DNA of 64,000 nucleotides from Arthrobacter rhizophilus (lineage in GTDB: Bacteria > Actinomycetota > Actinomycetes > Actinomycetales > Micrococcaceae), in assembly GCF_026241105.1 (NCBI RefSeq), contig NZ_JAPFFT010000021.1, positions 17,457 through 81,456 of the forward strand, read 5' to 3'. This document shows positions 27,309-35,984 of this stretch, one piece after another. Both the position numbers and the translations under genes were made by a program. The notes beneath the pieces are model-generated. The model saw only the letters and a program-made list of their open reading frames with translations, searched no databases and had not been told where the DNA came from. How positions within the stretch are numbered: the stretch's first letter is position 1; each line of letters opens with the position of its first letter.

Positions 27309-28377
27309 GCCCGTGCTGGCCTGCCGGGAGGCCAGGGTCGCGCGGCATCGACAGCTGGCTGACGGAGATGTCGGTGGGGTCGCCGAGTGAGCGAATGATT
27401 GCGACTGCGGGTTCCGCGTCCGGTACGTGGACATGCACGCGCCAGCGGTAGCTGGTTTCTACCGTGTCATCGTCATCATCGTCGTCGTCCCCGGCATCGT
27501 CCCGTCCTGCCGGGCTGCCCACAGGGCTCGCGCTGCCCACCTGACTCATGATGACGGAGTCGCCAAGTTCGTCCAATCGCTGGCGCAGCGTGGCAGCGGC
27601 CAGCGGTGAAAGACTAATAGTGCACATGACTTCGACGCCGTCGTCATCAGGCATTCCCGCATGGATGTGCGGATCCTGCAGGTCATAGCCGTGGAGGCCG
27701 TCCAATAGCTCATCCTGGAGTTCTTCGCCGAGCACGGCCGAACGCAGGCAGTCGAGGATCAACAACATACCCACGCCGCCCGCGTCCACCACATGGGCCG
27801 CATGCAGCGGGGCGAGCTGGTCCTCGGTGCGTACCACCGCATCCAGCGCGGCATTGACCGCGGCATCGAGGGCCAGTCCCAGTGCCTGGTTGCTGTCATC
27901 GCCATTGTGTGCGGTATCGCATTCACCCGCGGCCCTTGCAGCAGCCTCCAGAACGGAAAGCATGGTGCCCGGCACAGGCTCGCTCAAGGCAGACCACGCC
28001 CGGATCTGGGCACGGTTCAGGGCGATAGCAAGGAGCGGCGCGCTGAGGCGGGTGTGGCCGGCGAGCGGCTCAGCCGCCGCACACAGAAAGACGGCGAAGA
28101 GTGTTCCGGAGTTCCCGCGCGCCTGTTCCATGGCCGCCCGGCCTGCATTGGCCAGAACAGCACCGACGTCGTTTGTTGGTTCGTCCCGGCCGGAACCATC
28201 AACAAATGCCGCGGCGGCGGCGCGGACAGTGAGGTACAGGTTGGTGCCGGTATCGCCATCTGCCACCGGAAAGATGTTGATGGCGTTGAGGCGATCGCTG
28301 TGATTCCCGAGCGTAGTCTCCGCCTTGCCCAGCCACCGCTTCATGGCGTGCGCATTGGCGGCAATCTTAGTCTGCAA
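27298..28377 (-). CDS. DAK2 domain protein (FakA-like)
   Basis: The N-terminal half has the dihydroxyacetone-kinase L-domain signature NAINIFPVADGDTGTNL near residue 33, NSGTLF and DAGGVGMLLIL, as in FakA fatty-acid kinases, which phosphorylate fatty acids held by FakB. The C-terminal half is the family's extra domain. It contains a run of eight aspartates (near residue 303) encoded by a GAC/GAT triplet repeat. Only 359 residues, so shorter than the 550 of canonical FakA; FakB is not in the window. TTG 28377 overlaps thiL by 11 bases; ATG 28344 (MKRWLGKAE) is the alternative. It sits between thiL and recG, as in other actinobacteria. Confidence 0.85.
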   Translation of the reverse strand: MQTKIAANAHAMKRWLGKAETTLGNHSDRLNAINIFPVADGDTGTNLYLTVRAAAAAFVDGSGRDEPTNDVGAVLANAGRAAMEQARGNSGTLFAVFLCAAAEPLAGHTRLSAPLLAIALNRAQIRAWSALSEPVPGTMLSVLEAAARAAGECDTAHNGDDSNQALGLALDAAVNAALDAVVRTEDQLAPLHAAHVVDAGGVGMLLILDCLRSAVLGEELQDELLDGLHGYDLQDPHIHAGMPDDDGVEVMCTISLSPLAAATLRQRLDELGDSVIMSQVGSASPVGSPAGRDDAGDDDDDDDDTVETSYRWRVHVHVPDAEPAVAIIRSLGDPTDISVSQLSMPRDPGLPAGQHGHES

Positions 28378-29380
28378 AGTGATCCCATCCCACGGTGTCA
28401 GCGGGCATTCCCGCTATCCGGACGCCGCTGTGCTGCCCTTCGGCAACGGCCTGGATCGAGCCTATCGCAGTGAAGCCGGAAGGTAGCTGAACATTTGCTG
28501 GAAAAGTCGCCAGCAGACCGTGGTCCTCTCCACCGCCGAGAATCCAGTCCATGGGATCGAGGCCAAGGAGGGCCGAGGCAGCTTCCAAGGGGGTGGCGAG
28601 CGCCTTGAGTGCTATGGGGTCGAGATCGAGCCCGACACCGCTGGCGTCGGCGAGCCGGACGCCGTCGCGCAACAGCCCATCTGAGACATCCATCATGGCG
28701 GTTGCTCCGGCTTTGGCACCCAGCGGACCTGCCGCAAGCGGCGGCTGCGGCCGGCACTGGCTGTCCATGAGTGCGCGTTGGGCGGGATCCAGCGTACCGA
28801 CGGGAATGGTGCTTTCAAGGAGGGCCAAACCGGCGGCAGCGCGGCCGACAGTTCCAGCAAGGGCCAGGACATCCCCGGGCCGGGCACCGGAACGCAGCAC
28901 GGCGGGAAGCCCGTGCATTGTTCCTATGACCGCGACCGTCACGGCGATTTCACTGCCACGGCCCAAGTCTCCCCCGGCAACCGAACAGTCGGAAGCCCCC
29001 AGACCGACGATGCCGGCCGTCAACCCATCTGCAAAGTCCTCGACCCACTGCACGTGAGTGCCGGGCGGCATGGTCAGGCTCACGACGAGGGACACCGCCG
29101 TACCACCCATCGCGTTGATGTCGCTGAGATTTTGTGCCGCCGATTTCCAACCGACGTCATATCCAGTGGTGCGGTATCCGTTGTTCCATTCCAGGCGGAA
29201 GTCCTGGTCCTGGGTCTGGGTGTCAATGGAAACAAGGGTCTTGCCATCCGGAGCGGCGACGACGGCGGCATCGTCACCCGGCCCGAGCAGCACACTGCTG
29301 CTGTGGTGCAGGCGCGGAAAAATACGCGCGAGGAGCTCCGCTTCGGAGAGCTCCGCGACAGTCTGTTGTTCCATGGACAC
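28367..29380 (-). CDS. thiL: Thiamine-monophosphate kinase
   Basis: ThiL phosphorylates thiamine monophosphate to thiamine diphosphate. The 337-residue protein shows LLGPGDDAAVV near residue 31, NLSDINAMGG near 84, and GDxL with the AGTVGRAAAGLALL segment, all typical of the PurM/ThiL ATP-binding superfamily. Start is ATG 29380. No TPP riboswitch is seen upstream, unlike thiC. It is the first gene of the apparent thiL-DAK2-recG(-rsmD) operon. Confidence 0.95.
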   Translation of the reverse strand: MSMEQQTVAELSEAELLARIFPRLHHSSSVLLGPGDDAAVVAAPDGKTLVSIDTQTQDQDFRLEWNNGYRTTGYDVGWKSAAQNLSDINAMGGTAVSLVVSLTMPPGTHVQWVEDFADGLTAGIVGLGASDCSVAGGDLGRGSEIAVTVAVIGTMHGLPAVLRSGARPGDVLALAGTVGRAAAGLALLESTIPVGTLDPAQRALMDSQCRPQPPLAAGPLGAKAGATAMMDVSDGLLRDGVRLADASGVGLDLDPIALKALATPLEAASALLGLDPMDWILGGGEDHGLLATFPANVQLPSGFTAIGSIQAVAEGQHSGVRIAGMPADTVGWDHFAD

Positions 29381-29410
29381 AGCTCTACGCTATCGCGAAC
29401 CGCCGACAAA

Positions 29411-29451
29411 GAAGGGCCCGTCCACGGCAGCCGGGGCTTGACGGGCCCTTC
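29411..29451 (-). terminator. Terminator of the metalloprotease gene
   Basis: A perfect 12-bp stem (GAAGGGCCCGTC at 29411-29422, its complement at 29440-29451, 17-base loop) lies 35 bases beyond the stop of the minus-strand metalloprotease. On that strand it is followed by TTTGTCGG. Confidence 0.8.
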
Positions 29452-29485
29452 AGGCGGCGTGACGTGCATAACGAGGAAGCGGCCG

Positions 29486-32140
29486 CTAGTACTGAAGAGA
29501 TTTGCAACCCAGCATGCTGTCGCCCGCCGACAAGGGGCTGACTGCGAGGCCATAGGCACAAACCTTGTAGCTTCCCGGTTGCTTGAGCGGAAGGCTCACG
29601 TTGAAGCCGTGATCGCCTGGGACCTGCATCACGCCGTTGACATCCGAGCGCGGCACACTCGCAGTAAACGGATAGCCAGAGGTGGTGCCGTCAGGCGCAG
29701 TGACGTAAAGGTGCACCGGAATAGACGCGCCAGGCGTGCCCGGATCCAGTGTCCATCCCAACGCGGCGATGACGGACGACGTGCCGCTGCGGGCGACCGC
29801 AACGCCGTCCAAGGATCCGATCGGAGCCGCAGCGGACATCACTTGGAATGTCTTGCAACCGAGCATTGTGTTCCCGGCCGACAACAAACTGACGGCGAGG
29901 CCATAGGCACAGACCTTGTAGGTTCCGGGCTGATCGAGCGGAAGGCTCACTTTGAAGCCGTGATCGCCTGGCACCTGCATCACGCCGTTGACATCCGAGC
30001 GCGGCACATTCGCAGTAAACGGATAGGCAGTGGTGGTTCCGTCGGGCGCCGTGACGTACAGGTGCACCGGGATAGAGGCGGCAGGCGTGCCCTGATCGAG
30101 TGTCCATCCCACGGCAGTGATGGCGGACGATCCGCCGCTGCGAATCGGCGTCACGCTCTCCAAGTATCCGACCGGGGACGCGGCTAAGACCACTTGGAGT
30201 GTTTTGCAACCGAGCATGGTGTTTCCGTCCGACAGCGGACTGACCGCGAGCCCATAGGCACAGACCTTGTAATTCCCAGGTTGGCTGATCGGAAGGTCCA
30301 CCTTGAAGCCATGATCGCCTGGGACCTGCATCACGGAATTCACGCCCGGGTATGGAGCGTTAGCCGTGAACGGAGAGGCAGCGGTGGTCCCATCAGGCGC
30401 CGTGACATAGAGATGTACCGGAATGGACGCACCAGGCGTCCCCGGATCGAGCGTCCATCCTTCCGCCCTGATGGCAGCCCCGGATCCGTTGGGAACCACT
30501 GCGATGCTGTCCAAATACCCGATCGGTGAAGGCGTTCCTTCGATGGTCAGTTCCCGGCAACCCAGGCCGATATTTCCCTGGCTGCCAATGGCGTAGACGC
30601 AGACCTTGAATGTCCCTGCCACTGTGACCTCGAAGTTCGAGGAGAATCCATGATTGCCGGGCACCTTCATGATCTGGTTGACATCCGGCCTCGGCAGGTC
30701 GGCCGTAACTGCATGCCCGTTGTCCTGAACCCCGTTCGGCGGTGTTATGTACACGTGAACCGGGGAGGAAGGCGCGGGATTCGCTCCGTCATAGGCCCAG
30801 CCATTGACATTGAGGACAAATTTGTCCCCCGACCGCGTCAGCGTGGCTCCATCCAGGTTGCCGACGGCAGGAAGGCGGTAAGGCCGAATAGTCACGACCG
30901 CGGCACTGTCAGTCAGGGACTCGACCGTCACCGTGGTTCCGGCATGCGTAGTGAAGGTGGATCCTGCCGGCCAAGTCTCCTTGGTGTTGTAATTCCCGGC
31001 AAACGGAAAGGTCGAGAAGGGCAGCTCAATCGTGCTGGCTCCCCCACCTCTCTGCACAACTTTGACGCCTCGATTCCCCCCCACGGCAACGGCCGAGTCA
31101 TAGCCCACCGGTGTGCGGAGCTCCAGGTAGTAAACCTCCCCGGAAACAGCGTCCGTGAACTTGACGGCCCGGGCAGCACTGCTTCCGGCCCACGGTGACA
31201 AGGTGAAGCTTCGCGATGAGCTCACGGCACCGGCGTCGACAATTTCATCTCCGCGGCCAAGCTGGAAGGCGTCCCAGTTCGGTGAGCTGATGGCCGGCTT
31301 TTCGTAATATCGCGAGATGCCCATGATGTCGAGGCTGTCGCCGTACGGCCGGATGCTGCAGCTCGGATCGGCGAATCCGGAATACGGGCCCGGCGCCACG
31401 TCCGAAACGCCACTGCCGCACTGCAGGCTGTTGGCGTGATCCAGCCCCAAGGTGTGGCCGAACTCGTGGGTTAGCACAGGGTTGGTGAGTGGACTTATTT
31501 GCGGGATGACAATCCTGCCGCCGATCATTCCGTTGCTGTACGTCATGCCCGCCGCGCCGTTGTTCAAGCTACTGGGAACAAAGATCACCAAGGCCCGCTG
31601 GGCGGTTTGGGACCAACCGAGTTCGCCGGAAACAATATCGGCAATCTGGCCAGGCTGCTGCGTGGAAAGCGCCGACGAGCGGAAGCGTGCTGTGCTCGCG
31701 ACCACCGAGATGCCCACTCTGTTGTTTGTCATGGCTAACCAATAGGCGTCGGCTGACGAGATCGCAGCCAGTGCCGAAGCCATCGGCACAGCGCTGTCCG
31801 TCTGCGCGGCCGTCTTGTCTGCGAGCTGGACCGTGACCACGGTCGCCTGTATCTTTCCGGTGGGCAGCGCGGCTATTGCATCCGCTGCGGCCACCGGCGC
31901 GCCCTGTTTACCGGACGGCGTCGGGGAACCCATCGATCCGGGTGTTCGAACGACGTCGTTTGGCGGCGCAGGATCAACCGGGGCCGAAACACGCGGGACG
32001 CTAGCGGGTTGGGCCTGAATCTGCGGGACCGACGACGGAGATACAAGGCCCGCAACTGCGGCGGTTGCAGGAGTCGCCAGCAGGTTAGCGGCCAGCACTA
32101 CAGCGACGAAGACTGGAGCGGCACGGAACAGTGGTCGCAT
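29486..32140 (-). CDS. Secreted metzincin-type metalloprotease with four C-terminal repeats
   Basis: The 884-residue protein has a signal peptide (MRPLFRAAPVFVAVVLAANL, then ATPATA-A) and a proline-rich linker. The zinc site HEFGHTLGLDH is at residues 225-235 and a Met-turn-like LDIMGIS follows about 40 residues later, the pattern of metzincins such as the M11/gametolysin-like group. A beta-rich domain (about 290-420) follows. The C-terminus holds four repeats of about 117 residues: one diverged (from about 425) and three nearly identical (from about 540), each with VPGDHGF and a cysteine pair KVCAYGL ... LGCK. There is no sorting signal, so it is probably released. Start is ATG 32140 with GAGAG upstream. 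It lies between thiL and the DUF3515 gene, where the tuberculosis genome has an insertion sequence. Confidence 0.85.
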   Translation of the reverse strand: MRPLFRAAPVFVAVVLAANLLATPATAAVAGLVSPSSVPQIQAQPASVPRVSAPVDPAPPNDVVRTPGSMGSPTPSGKQGAPVAAADAIAALPTGKIQATVVTVQLADKTAAQTDSAVPMASALAAISSADAYWLAMTNNRVGISVVASTARFRSSALSTQQPGQIADIVSGELGWSQTAQRALVIFVPSSLNNGAAGMTYSNGMIGGRIVIPQISPLTNPVLTHEFGHTLGLDHANSLQCGSGVSDVAPGPYSGFADPSCSIRPYGDSLDIMGISRYYEKPAISSPNWDAFQLGRGDEIVDAGAVSSSRSFTLSPWAGSSAARAVKFTDAVSGEVYYLELRTPVGYDSAVAVGGNRGVKVVQRGGGASTIELPFSTFPFAGNYNTKETWPAGSTFTTHAGTTVTVESLTDSAAVVTIRPYRLPAVGNLDGATLTRSGDKFVLNVNGWAYDGANPAPSSPVHVYITPPNGVQDNGHAVTADLPRPDVNQIMKVPGNHGFSSNFEVTVAGTFKVCVYAIGSQGNIGLGCRELTIEGTPSPIGYLDSIAVVPNGSGAAIRAEGWTLDPGTPGASIPVHLYVTAPDGTTAASPFTANAPYPGVNSVMQVPGDHGFKVDLPISQPGNYKVCAYGLAVSPLSDGNTMLGCKTLQVVLAASPVGYLESVTPIRSGGSSAITAVGWTLDQGTPAASIPVHLYVTAPDGTTTAYPFTANVPRSDVNGVMQVPGDHGFKVSLPLDQPGTYKVCAYGLAVSLLSAGNTMLGCKTFQVMSAAAPIGSLDGVAVARSGTSSVIAALGWTLDPGTPGASIPVHLYVTAPDGTTSGYPFTASVPRSDVNGVMQVPGDHGFNVSLPLKQPGSYKVCAYGLAVSPLSAGDSMLGCKSLQY
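29500..30530 (-). repeat. Three near-identical 351-bp coding repeats
   Basis: Within the metalloprotease gene, matching DNA blocks recur at 351-bp spacing; for example the segment reading GTTGACATCCGAGCGCGGCA is at about 29636 and again at about 29987, and a related block is near 30336. DNA-level similarity shows recent duplication, and copy number may vary between strains. Confidence 0.85.
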
Positions 32141-32409
32141 ATTTTTTCTCTCTACCCCATTTTGTGACAAGCACGCTGTCAGGCGATTCGTCTCATCGAC
32201 CGGGTAGACCCTGGACAGGTCGAACCACTGGACCTTGAGGGACAGCGTCAGACGTCATAATGCCCTATCTCATGGCCTCTGCGCCTGAGCCTCGCAGGCA
32301 GTCTCCCAAAATTTCACCCTATGTATGCCCAGGGGACCTCCCCTTGCTTCGCCGATCCTGGCAGTCGCCTTCGCCGATCCGGGGGCCGCCGCCGCGATAG
32401 GCTTGATCA

Positions 32410-32925
32410 ATGCGACAAACGAAACCCGCTGTGTACGTCCGCGCCCTTTGCTCCCTGACGGCCGCTGCGGTTTCGGTTCTTAGCCTGGCCGCCTGCTCCC
32501 CCGTCGTCGACGTCAAGCCTGCCGCTGATGCCGCGAACGCGGCCTGCGCGCCCATGATGGTGGCACTCCCGGACACCATCGGCGATGCCGCCCTGCGGAA
32601 GACCAACAGCCAAGCGTCGGCCGCATGGGGCGACCCTTCTGTCCTGATCCTGCGTTGCGGGGTCAACGTGCCCGGCCCCACCACGGACCGCTGCGTCACG
32701 GTGAACGACGTCGACTGGGTCATCAAGGAAGGCGACCCGGTATGGACACTGACCACCTACGGGCGCGAGCCGGCCACGGAAATCCTCATGGACCCGAACA
32801 AGATCAGCTCCGCCACGGTCCTTGCCGATTTGGCACCTGCCGCAGCGAAAATCAAGGCCGTGCGCAAGTGCGTTGGCCAGCCCGAGCTGCTGCAGAACCT
32901 GCCGACAAGCACCCCTGGGAAGTAG
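32410..32925 (+). CDS. DUF3515 lipoprotein
   Basis: The 171-residue protein has a lipoprotein signal with lipobox LAAC near residue 29, so it should be anchored in the membrane outer face. The mature part has CAPMMVALPDTIGD, AWGDPSVLILRCGV and the WVIKEGDPVWTLTTYGREPA segment of DUF3515. The role is unknown. It lies beside ddl in the opposite orientation, as its mycobacterial counterpart does. The ATG at 32410 has no clear ribosome site. Between its stop and the ddl stop the word GGTTTTCAGCGC occurs in near-repeat, with no clear hairpin. Confidence 0.85.
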   Translation: MRQTKPAVYVRALCSLTAAAVSVLSLAACSPVVDVKPAADAANAACAPMMVALPDTIGDAALRKTNSQASAAWGDPSVLILRCGVNVPGPTTDRCVTVNDVDWVIKEGDPVWTLTTYGREPATEILMDPNKISSATVLADLAPAAAKIKAVRKCVGQPELLQNLPTSTPGK

Positions 32926-32966
32926 CAGGCTCAACGCTGGAACCGCTTTTCAGCGCCGACCGGTTT

Positions 32967-34148
32967 TCAGCGCAAGCCGGTTTTCCGATTGAGGGCCAGG
33001 TAGATGAGTTCGTCGATCAGCTCGGCGTAGCTCATCCCGGAAGCCGCCCACATCTGCGGATACATGCTCTTGGGCGTGAACCCGGGCATCGTGTTGATCT
33101 CGTTGATGATGAGCTCGCCGTCCGGGGTGTAGAAGAAGTCCACACGGCTGAGGCCTTCAGCACCGACGGCATCGAACGCTGCGGAAGCAAGCTCACGCAC
33201 GCGGGCGATGGCCTCGTCTGGAATATCAGCCGGGCAGCTCAAGGCAGCGGCGCCGTCTTCCACGTACTTGGCGTTGAAGTCATAGAACTCGTGCTCGCCT
33301 GGAGCGACGGCAATCTCTCCGGGCATCGAGGTGCGCGGCGCCGCAGTACCGCGTCCTTCAAGGACGGCGCACTCGATTTCCCGGCCAACAATGCCGGCCT
33401 CGATCACCAGTTTGAGGTCGTGCCGACGTGCCTCCTCGACGGCGGCATCCAACCCGTCCATGGAATCGACTTTGGAAATCCCCATCGAGGAACCGGCGCG
33501 AGCGGGTTTCACGAAGACCGGGAAGCCGAGGCGGTCCACGCGCTTGCGCACGGCTTCAGCGTCGTTGATCCATTCGCGGTCCGTGACGGCAACGTAAGGT
33601 CCCACGGTAAGGCCGGCAGCCTCGAAAACGACCTTCATGAAGTGCTTATCCATGCCGACCGCGGATGCCAAAACTCCGGCTCCCACGTACCGGGTGTCCG
33701 AAAGCTCCAAGAGTCCCTGGACCGTTCCGTCTTCGCCCCAAGGCCCGTGCAGGAGCGGGAAAACGACGTCCACGGAACCGAGTTCCTCGGGTACGGCGTT
33801 CGGTGCCGTGACGATCAACTGGTGGGATCCGCCCACCTCGGCAAGCGTGACGGTCTTCCCGGACGGTGCCACCTCGGGCAGGGCCGCGGCGCTCAAGGAC
33901 CACTTGCTGATATCAGCGGAAGGGATCACCCACTGGCCGGACTTGGCGATCCCGATGGGGACGACGTCGTACTTGCTCCTGTCGATGGCGCCCATGACTC
34001 CGGCAGCCGTCACGCAGCTGACCGCGTGCTCGCTCGAGCGGCCTCCAAAGAGCACTGCGACGCGCGGCCGACGACGTTCGGAGGGTTTTGCGGAAGCAGC
34101 AGTTCCAGAGGACTCAGCAACTCCGGCAGGCAAGGATTCTTCGGTCAC
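32967..34148 (-). CDS. ddl: D-alanine--D-alanine ligase
   Basis: Ddl joins two D-alanines for peptidoglycan precursor synthesis. The 393-residue ATP-grasp protein has RVAVLFGGRSSEHAVS near residue 29, PLLHGPWGEDGTVQGLLEL, the FVKPARAGSSMGISKV segment and the C-terminal INEINTMPGFTPKSMYPQMW. The start is GTG 34148, 2 bases after the gpsA stop. It closes the murA-plsC-gpsA-ddl operon. Confidence 0.97.
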   Translation of the reverse strand: MTEESLPAGVAESSGTAASAKPSERRRPRVAVLFGGRSSEHAVSCVTAAGVMGAIDRSKYDVVPIGIAKSGQWVIPSADISKWSLSAAALPEVAPSGKTVTLAEVGGSHQLIVTAPNAVPEELGSVDVVFPLLHGPWGEDGTVQGLLELSDTRYVGAGVLASAVGMDKHFMKVVFEAAGLTVGPYVAVTDREWINDAEAVRKRVDRLGFPVFVKPARAGSSMGISKVDSMDGLDAAVEEARRHDLKLVIEAGIVGREIECAVLEGRGTAAPRTSMPGEIAVAPGEHEFYDFNAKYVEDGAAALSCPADIPDEAIARVRELASAAFDAVGAEGLSRVDFFYTPDGELIINEINTMPGFTPKSMYPQMWAASGMSYAELIDELIYLALNRKTGLR

Positions 34149-34150
34149 AG

Positions 34151-35203
34151 TCAGTAATCGCCTTCGGACTTCAGGGAGCGGGCCAGGAGTCTGGGCCCAA
34201 GTTCATCAACGGATAGTTTGCCTTCAAGGACGGCCACCACGGCCGCCGTGATCGGCATTTCGACACCGAGCTTTCCGGCTAGTTCGTAGACAGCGTACCC
34301 GGACTTGATACCTTCCGCGGTCTGCGTCATGCGCTCTGTAACCTGGTCGAGGGTCAGGCCTTCACCGAGCAAACGGCCCGCCGTATGGTTGCGGGAGAGC
34401 GGCGAAGAGCAGGTCGCCACAAGGTCGCCCAGTCCAGCAAGACCTGCCATGGTGCGTGCCTCGCCCCCCAGGGCAAGGGCAAGCCGCGATGTCTCCGCGA
34501 GGCCGCGGGTGATCACCGAGGCCTTCGTGTTATCACCCATCTGCTTGCCTTCGCAGATGCCGACGGCGAGGGCGATGACGTTTTTCACGATGCCGCCGAT
34601 TTCGACCCCCACCACGTCATTGCTGGTGTAAGGGCGGAAGTACGGCGCGGTGCAGCAGTGCGCAATTTCGGCAGCAGTCGCCTCGTCGCTGCATGCCACC
34701 ACGGAAGCCGTCGGTTCTTGCCGCGCGATTTCCATGGCCAGGTTGGGCCCTGAAACCACGGCAACCCGCTCCTGCGGGATGTCGAGTTCCTCGGAAATAA
34801 CCTGGCTCATGCGTGAGTCGGTACCGAGTTCAAGGCCCTTCATGAGGGAGACGACAATGGCGTCCGGAGCCACGAGTGGCTTCCATTTGCGCAGTTGCAG
34901 CCGAAGCGATTGTGCCGGTACAGCGAGAATGACGATCCCGGCACCGGCAAGGACCTCGGATACGTCCGTTGACGCCGTGATGCAATCGGGCAACGCGATG
35001 TCCTTCAAATACTGCGCATTGCGGTGCTCCGTGTTGATCTGGGCAACCACTTCGTCCCGCCGGCCCCAAATGCGGATGCTGCGCTCCGTGCCAGTGGCTA
35101 TTGCCGCATCCGCCAGGACCTTGGCGAACGTGGTGCCCCAGGATCCAGCGCCAAGAACGGCGACTACCGCCCTATTGGACACGGGTACGCCGTCAGCAGT
35201 CAC
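34151..35203 (-). CDS. gpsA: Glycerol-3-phosphate dehydrogenase, NAD(P)-dependent
   Basis: GpsA reduces dihydroxyacetone phosphate to sn-glycerol-3-phosphate for phospholipid synthesis. The 350-residue protein has VLGAGSWGTTFAKVLAD near residue 16, the SGPNLAMEIARQEPTA segment and the active-site GIVKNVIALAVGICEG. The GTG at 35203 overlaps the plsC stop by 4 bases. Its product is the substrate line that plsC continues, so pathway and coupling agree. Confidence 0.97.
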   Translation of the reverse strand: MTADGVPVSNRAVVAVLGAGSWGTTFAKVLADAAIATGTERSIRIWGRRDEVVAQINTEHRNAQYLKDIALPDCITASTDVSEVLAGAGIVILAVPAQSLRLQLRKWKPLVAPDAIVVSLMKGLELGTDSRMSQVISEELDIPQERVAVVSGPNLAMEIARQEPTASVVACSDEATAAEIAHCCTAPYFRPYTSNDVVGVEIGGIVKNVIALAVGICEGKQMGDNTKASVITRGLAETSRLALALGGEARTMAGLAGLGDLVATCSSPLSRNHTAGRLLGEGLTLDQVTERMTQTAEGIKSGYAVYELAGKLGVEMPITAAVVAVLEGKLSVDELGPRLLARSLKSEGDY

Positions 35204-35973
35204 TGTTGTCCGTCCGCGCCGTTGGTGCCGGTTTCCTCAGTCGCTTGGAACCGACCGTGCTTGGACTGGTTGTGGGCTGCAGGATCCCAGCGTTCCGCAG
35301 GGGGTTCTTCCCCCCGCAAGGTAGACAGGAGTTCCGTGATGGCGCCCATGATGATGTCGGTCGCCTCTACCAAGGTGGCGCGGTCCAGGGCCCGACCCTG
35401 GAATGCACTGAGGTCCACCGGATCGCCCACCAGGATGCGGGAGGTCTTCCGGGGGAAGACATACAGACGCTTGGCATACCGCGGGAAGACTTCATGGGCG
35501 CCCCAATGGGCAATGGGAACTACGGGCGCACCCGTCTGGATCGCCAGGCGCGCGGCTCCCGTATGGCCCTTCATCGGCCACAAATCCGGGTCGCGCGTCA
35601 GGGTGCCCTCCGGATAGATAATGATGGCACCTCCGCCGTCCACCACCTCCTGGGCGGCTTGCAGCGAGCGGTTCGCTCCCGTCGTCGAGCGTTCCACCGG
35701 AATCTGGTTCGCTGCGCGCAACAGGCTACCCAGGACGGGGACCTTGAAAAGGCCCGACTTCGCAAGGAAATGCGGTGGACGCTTCATGTTGTAAAGCATG
35801 TGCCCCACCACAATGGGATCGATCTCGGTGCAATGGTTCGGGGCGGCAATAAAGCCACCTGCGGGGAGCTTTTCAGTCCCCTCCCACTTCTTTGCCATGA
35901 GGATGTTCATGAGCGGGCGCGCAATTCCCGCGAGAACAGCGAACATGGCACGGCTCTGGGCCGATTCCTTCAA
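35200..35973 (-). CDS. plsC: 1-acyl-sn-glycerol-3-phosphate acyltransferase (PlsC family)
   Basis: PlsC-type enzymes acylate lysophosphatidic acid. The 257-residue protein has the catalytic NHCTEID (HX4D) near residue 46 and YPEGTLTRD near 119. A hydrophobic N-terminal stretch suggests membrane association. The C-terminal tail is long and polar. TTG 35973 has GGGGGA 5 bases upstream and lies 11 bases after the murA stop. Confidence 0.92.
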   Translation of the reverse strand: MKESAQSRAMFAVLAGIARPLMNILMAKKWEGTEKLPAGGFIAAPNHCTEIDPIVVGHMLYNMKRPPHFLAKSGLFKVPVLGSLLRAANQIPVERSTTGANRSLQAAQEVVDGGGAIIIYPEGTLTRDPDLWPMKGHTGAARLAIQTGAPVVPIAHWGAHEVFPRYAKRLYVFPRKTSRILVGDPVDLSAFQGRALDRATLVEATDIIMGAITELLSTLRGEEPPAERWDPAAHNQSKHGRFQATEETGTNGADGQQ

Positions 35974-35984
35974 GGTGTCCCCCG

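Noticed and set aside
29500..30530. Regular repeats suggesting a CRISPR array
   Set aside because: The period is 351 bp and the repeats are coding, in frame with the protease.
32625..34157. Plus-strand open frame of 510 codons opposite ddl
   Set aside because: Antisense to ddl; the DUF3515 gene already explains its first part in another frame.
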